Positions 62,574 to 64,000 of a DNA stretch of 64,000 nucleotides are shown in pieces. Position numbers and translations under genes: made by a program. The stretch comes from Bacteroidia bacterium (lineage in GTDB: Bacteria; Bacteroidota; Bacteroidia; B-17B0; Aurantibacillaceae), in the NCBI GenBank assembly GCA_016787785.1, contig JAEUTO010000011.1:434001-498000 (forward strand). The letters run 5' to 3'. Every line of letters begins with the position of its first letter. The first letter of the stretch is position 1. The notes beneath the pieces are model-generated. The model saw nothing but the letters and a program-made list of their open reading frames with translations. It was not told the origin of the DNA and searched no databases.

Positions 62574-63806
62574 ATGCGTTTATTTAAAATTACATATTTC
62601 TTAATTTTATTTTTTGTGAGCTCATCTTTGTTTTCAAAAAAACTGAAGGAAGGTTATTATCGTGGCGTATTAACGTTAAATGAGGAAAACAATATTGAAC
62701 TGCCTTTTACCTTTGAAGTAAAATACAAAGGAAAAAAACCAACAATCGTAATTAAAAACGCAGATGAGCGTATTGTGGTTGATGAGATAACGATAAAAGG
62801 AGATTCGGTGAACTTTAAAATGCCGGTGTTTGATACGGAATTTAAAACCGTTTTTGTTGGCGATGATTTGGAAGGGCTTTGGATAAATAATTACAAGACC
62901 ACAAAAAATAAAATAAAATTTAAAGCTACTTTCGGTCAATCCAACCGTTTTCCATTTGTGCCGGGCAAAGCCAATCCCTATTTTGAAGGTAGATGGGAAA
63001 CCACATTTTCTCCGAATACAAAAGATAGCTCTAAGGCCATCGGGATCTTTCACCACGAGGAACAAACGGACTATATGAGCGCTACTTTTTTAACAGAGAC
63101 CGGGGATTACAGATATTTGGAAGGCATGAAAGTGATGAACAAATTGTACCTTTCGTGTTTTGATGGGAGCCATGCTTTTTTATTTATTGCAGAACATAAA
63201 GACGATAAGTTTACGGGAACTTTTTATAGCGGTGCCAGTTGGCAGGAACCCTGGACTGCAAAACTGAACGAGAATTTTAAACTTGCTAATGCCGAAGAAA
63301 TAACGTTTGTAAAAGATAAAGAAGCAAAAATAAACTTTTCTTTTCCCGATCTAAATAAAAAACCGGTTACATTAAACGATAAAAAATTTGAGAATAAACC
63401 TGTTATCATACAAGTGATGGGAAGCTGGTGCCCAAATTGCATGGATGAGAGCGCTTATTTGGCAGGCGTTTACAAGCAATATAAAAATGATGGCCTCGAA
63501 ATTATTGCATTAGCTTTCGAAAAAACAAATGATTTTGAAAAAGCAAAGAACCAATTGCTGCGCTTAAAAAAGAAATTTAATATGGACTACGATATTTTAG
63601 TGACGCAACAAACAGGGAAAGAAAAAGCGAGTGAAATTCTTTCAGCCTTAAATAAGATAACAGCTTTTCCCACAACTATTTTTTTAAACAAACAGCATAA
63701 GGTAGTAAAAGTTCATACCGGCTTTAGTGGCCCGGCCACAGGTAAAGAGTATGAGGATTTTAAACAAAGCACAGAAAGCTTTATTAAGCAGCTATTAAAA
63801 GAATAG
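62574..63806 (+). CDS. TlpA-like exported thiol-disulfide oxidoreductase
   Basis: A 410-residue exported protein. A signal peptide (about 20 residues, SSSLFSK) leads to a beta-rich domain of about 240 residues, also seen in other Bacteroidota TlpA-like proteins (GYYRGVLTLNEENNIELPF at the start). A thioredoxin-fold domain (about 265-410) follows, with the active site GSWCPNCMDESAYL (Cys at about 286 and 289) and the cis-Pro loop TAFPTTIFLNK. It probably reduces disulfides in periplasmic partners. It follows the agmatinase gene by three bases and is ended by a terminator. Confidence 0.9.
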   Translation: MRLFKITYFLILFFVSSSLFSKKLKEGYYRGVLTLNEENNIELPFTFEVKYKGKKPTIVIKNADERIVVDEITIKGDSVNFKMPVFDTEFKTVFVGDDLEGLWINNYKTTKNKIKFKATFGQSNRFPFVPGKANPYFEGRWETTFSPNTKDSSKAIGIFHHEEQTDYMSATFLTETGDYRYLEGMKVMNKLYLSCFDGSHAFLFIAEHKDDKFTGTFYSGASWQEPWTAKLNENFKLANAEEITFVKDKEAKINFSFPDLNKKPVTLNDKKFENKPVIIQVMGSWCPNCMDESAYLAGVYKQYKNDGLEIIALAFEKTNDFEKAKNQLLRLKKKFNMDYDILVTQQTGKEKASEILSALNKITAFPTTIFLNKQHKVVKVHTGFSGPATGKEYEDFKQSTESFIKQLLKE

Positions 63807-63815
63807 CTTCGGCGC

Positions 63816-63842
63816 GTTAGCTACAAGTACAGCTAACTTTTT
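63816..63842 (+). terminator. Rho-independent terminator after TlpA-like gene
   Basis: GTTAGCT and AGCTAAC form a 7-bp stem with an eight-base loop, then TTTTT. Confidence 0.75.
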
Positions 63843-63868
63843 AATATAAATAAGATTAAATTTAAAAG

Positions 63869-64000
63869 ATGTTTACAGGAATAATAGAAACACTTGCTAA
63901 AGTAGAAAAAATTGAAAAGGAAGGTAGCAATGTGCACTTTACTTTTTCGAGTTCAATTACGCAGGAACTAAAGATCGATCAAAGCGTGGCGCACAACGGC
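63869..64000 (+). CDS. ribE: Riboflavin synthase alpha subunit (5' part only)
   Basis: The first 44 codons of riboflavin synthase, which dismutates two lumazines to riboflavin. The diagnostic N terminus MFTGIIETLAKV is followed by SSSITQELKIDQSVAHNG, part of the first lumazine-binding repeat. It runs off the right edge. It starts 26 bases after the preceding terminator. Confidence 0.93.
   Translation, partial: MFTGIIETLAKVEKIEKEGSNVHFTFSSSITQELKIDQSVAHNG

Noticed and set aside
1-64000. tRNA, rRNA, CRISPR arrays, transposases, prophage genes
   Set aside because: Reading the intergenic gaps and the coding frames revealed none; weak cloverleaf-like pairings were not supported by conserved T-loop sequence.

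Overview
The window is a chromosomal stretch of a member of the Bacteroidota, probably near Flavobacteriales. The evidence is: type IX secretion (T9SS) C-terminal sorting domains and PorT-like barrel proteins; the Bacteroidota exbB-exbD-exbD-tonB block; the uppS-bamA-ompH-ompH block; promoters with the TAnnTTTG -7 element; very few Shine-Dalgarno sequences; A+T-rich DNA; and Bacteroidota-typical families (DUF4286, IPExxxVDY, MORN/YwqK-like proteins, SpoIIE phosphatase with TPRs). Genus cannot be decided from this stretch. I see no rRNA, tRNA, CRISPR array, insertion sequence or prophage.

Layout. 1-3.7 kb: an M43 metalloprotease running off the left edge, a small envelope protein, mqnC (futalosine menaquinone pathway) and a YjbR-fold protein. 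3.9-10.5 kb: the proton-motive-force transducer ExbB/ExbD/ExbD/TonB, then a PstS-like lipoprotein, an anchorless TonB C-terminal domain protein and a TPR protein. 10.8-15.4 kb: undecaprenyl-PP synthase, BamA and two Skp-like chaperones (envelope biogenesis). 15.6-23 kb: two MORN proteins, cysS, glutaminyl cyclase and polA. 23-31.2 kb: two T9SS cargo proteins flank a four-gene minus-strand cluster (UbiA prenyltransferase, secreted QW-repeat protein, CrtC/AttH-like lipoprotein, polytopic membrane protein). 31.2-35 kb: rpoN, tyrS and small conserved genes. 35.2-37.7 kb: an ECF sigma factor with an anti-sigma factor fused to a trypsin-like protease, divergent from two small paralogous lipoproteins. 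37.8-48.2 kb: Mrp ATPase, threonine dehydrogenase, TrhO, homogentisate dioxygenase, trpS, a SpoIIE-type phosphatase and a flavoprotein. 48.3-49.9 kb: a tandem duplication of a PorT-like gene. 50-52.4 kb: panD, a flippase-like protein and a heptose adenylyltransferase. 52.8-57.5 kb: rimP-nusA-infB. 57.6-64 kb: a His-rich membrane peptide, acpP-fabF-rnc, pdxH, an agmatinase-family enzyme, a TlpA-like protein and the start of riboflavin synthase.

Most genes are ordinary housekeeping or envelope genes. Two regions look most like under-described systems. The first is the terpenoid-flavoured cluster at 24.4-28.8 kb, where the last protein looks like a UbiA scaffold without Asp-rich motifs. The second is the sigma/anti-sigma-protease pair at 35.3-36.9 kb. 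Smaller points are several genes whose only plausible starts are non-canonical (CTG, ATT), a strong Shine-Dalgarno in front of tonB, and -7 boxes lying only a few bases from start codons.
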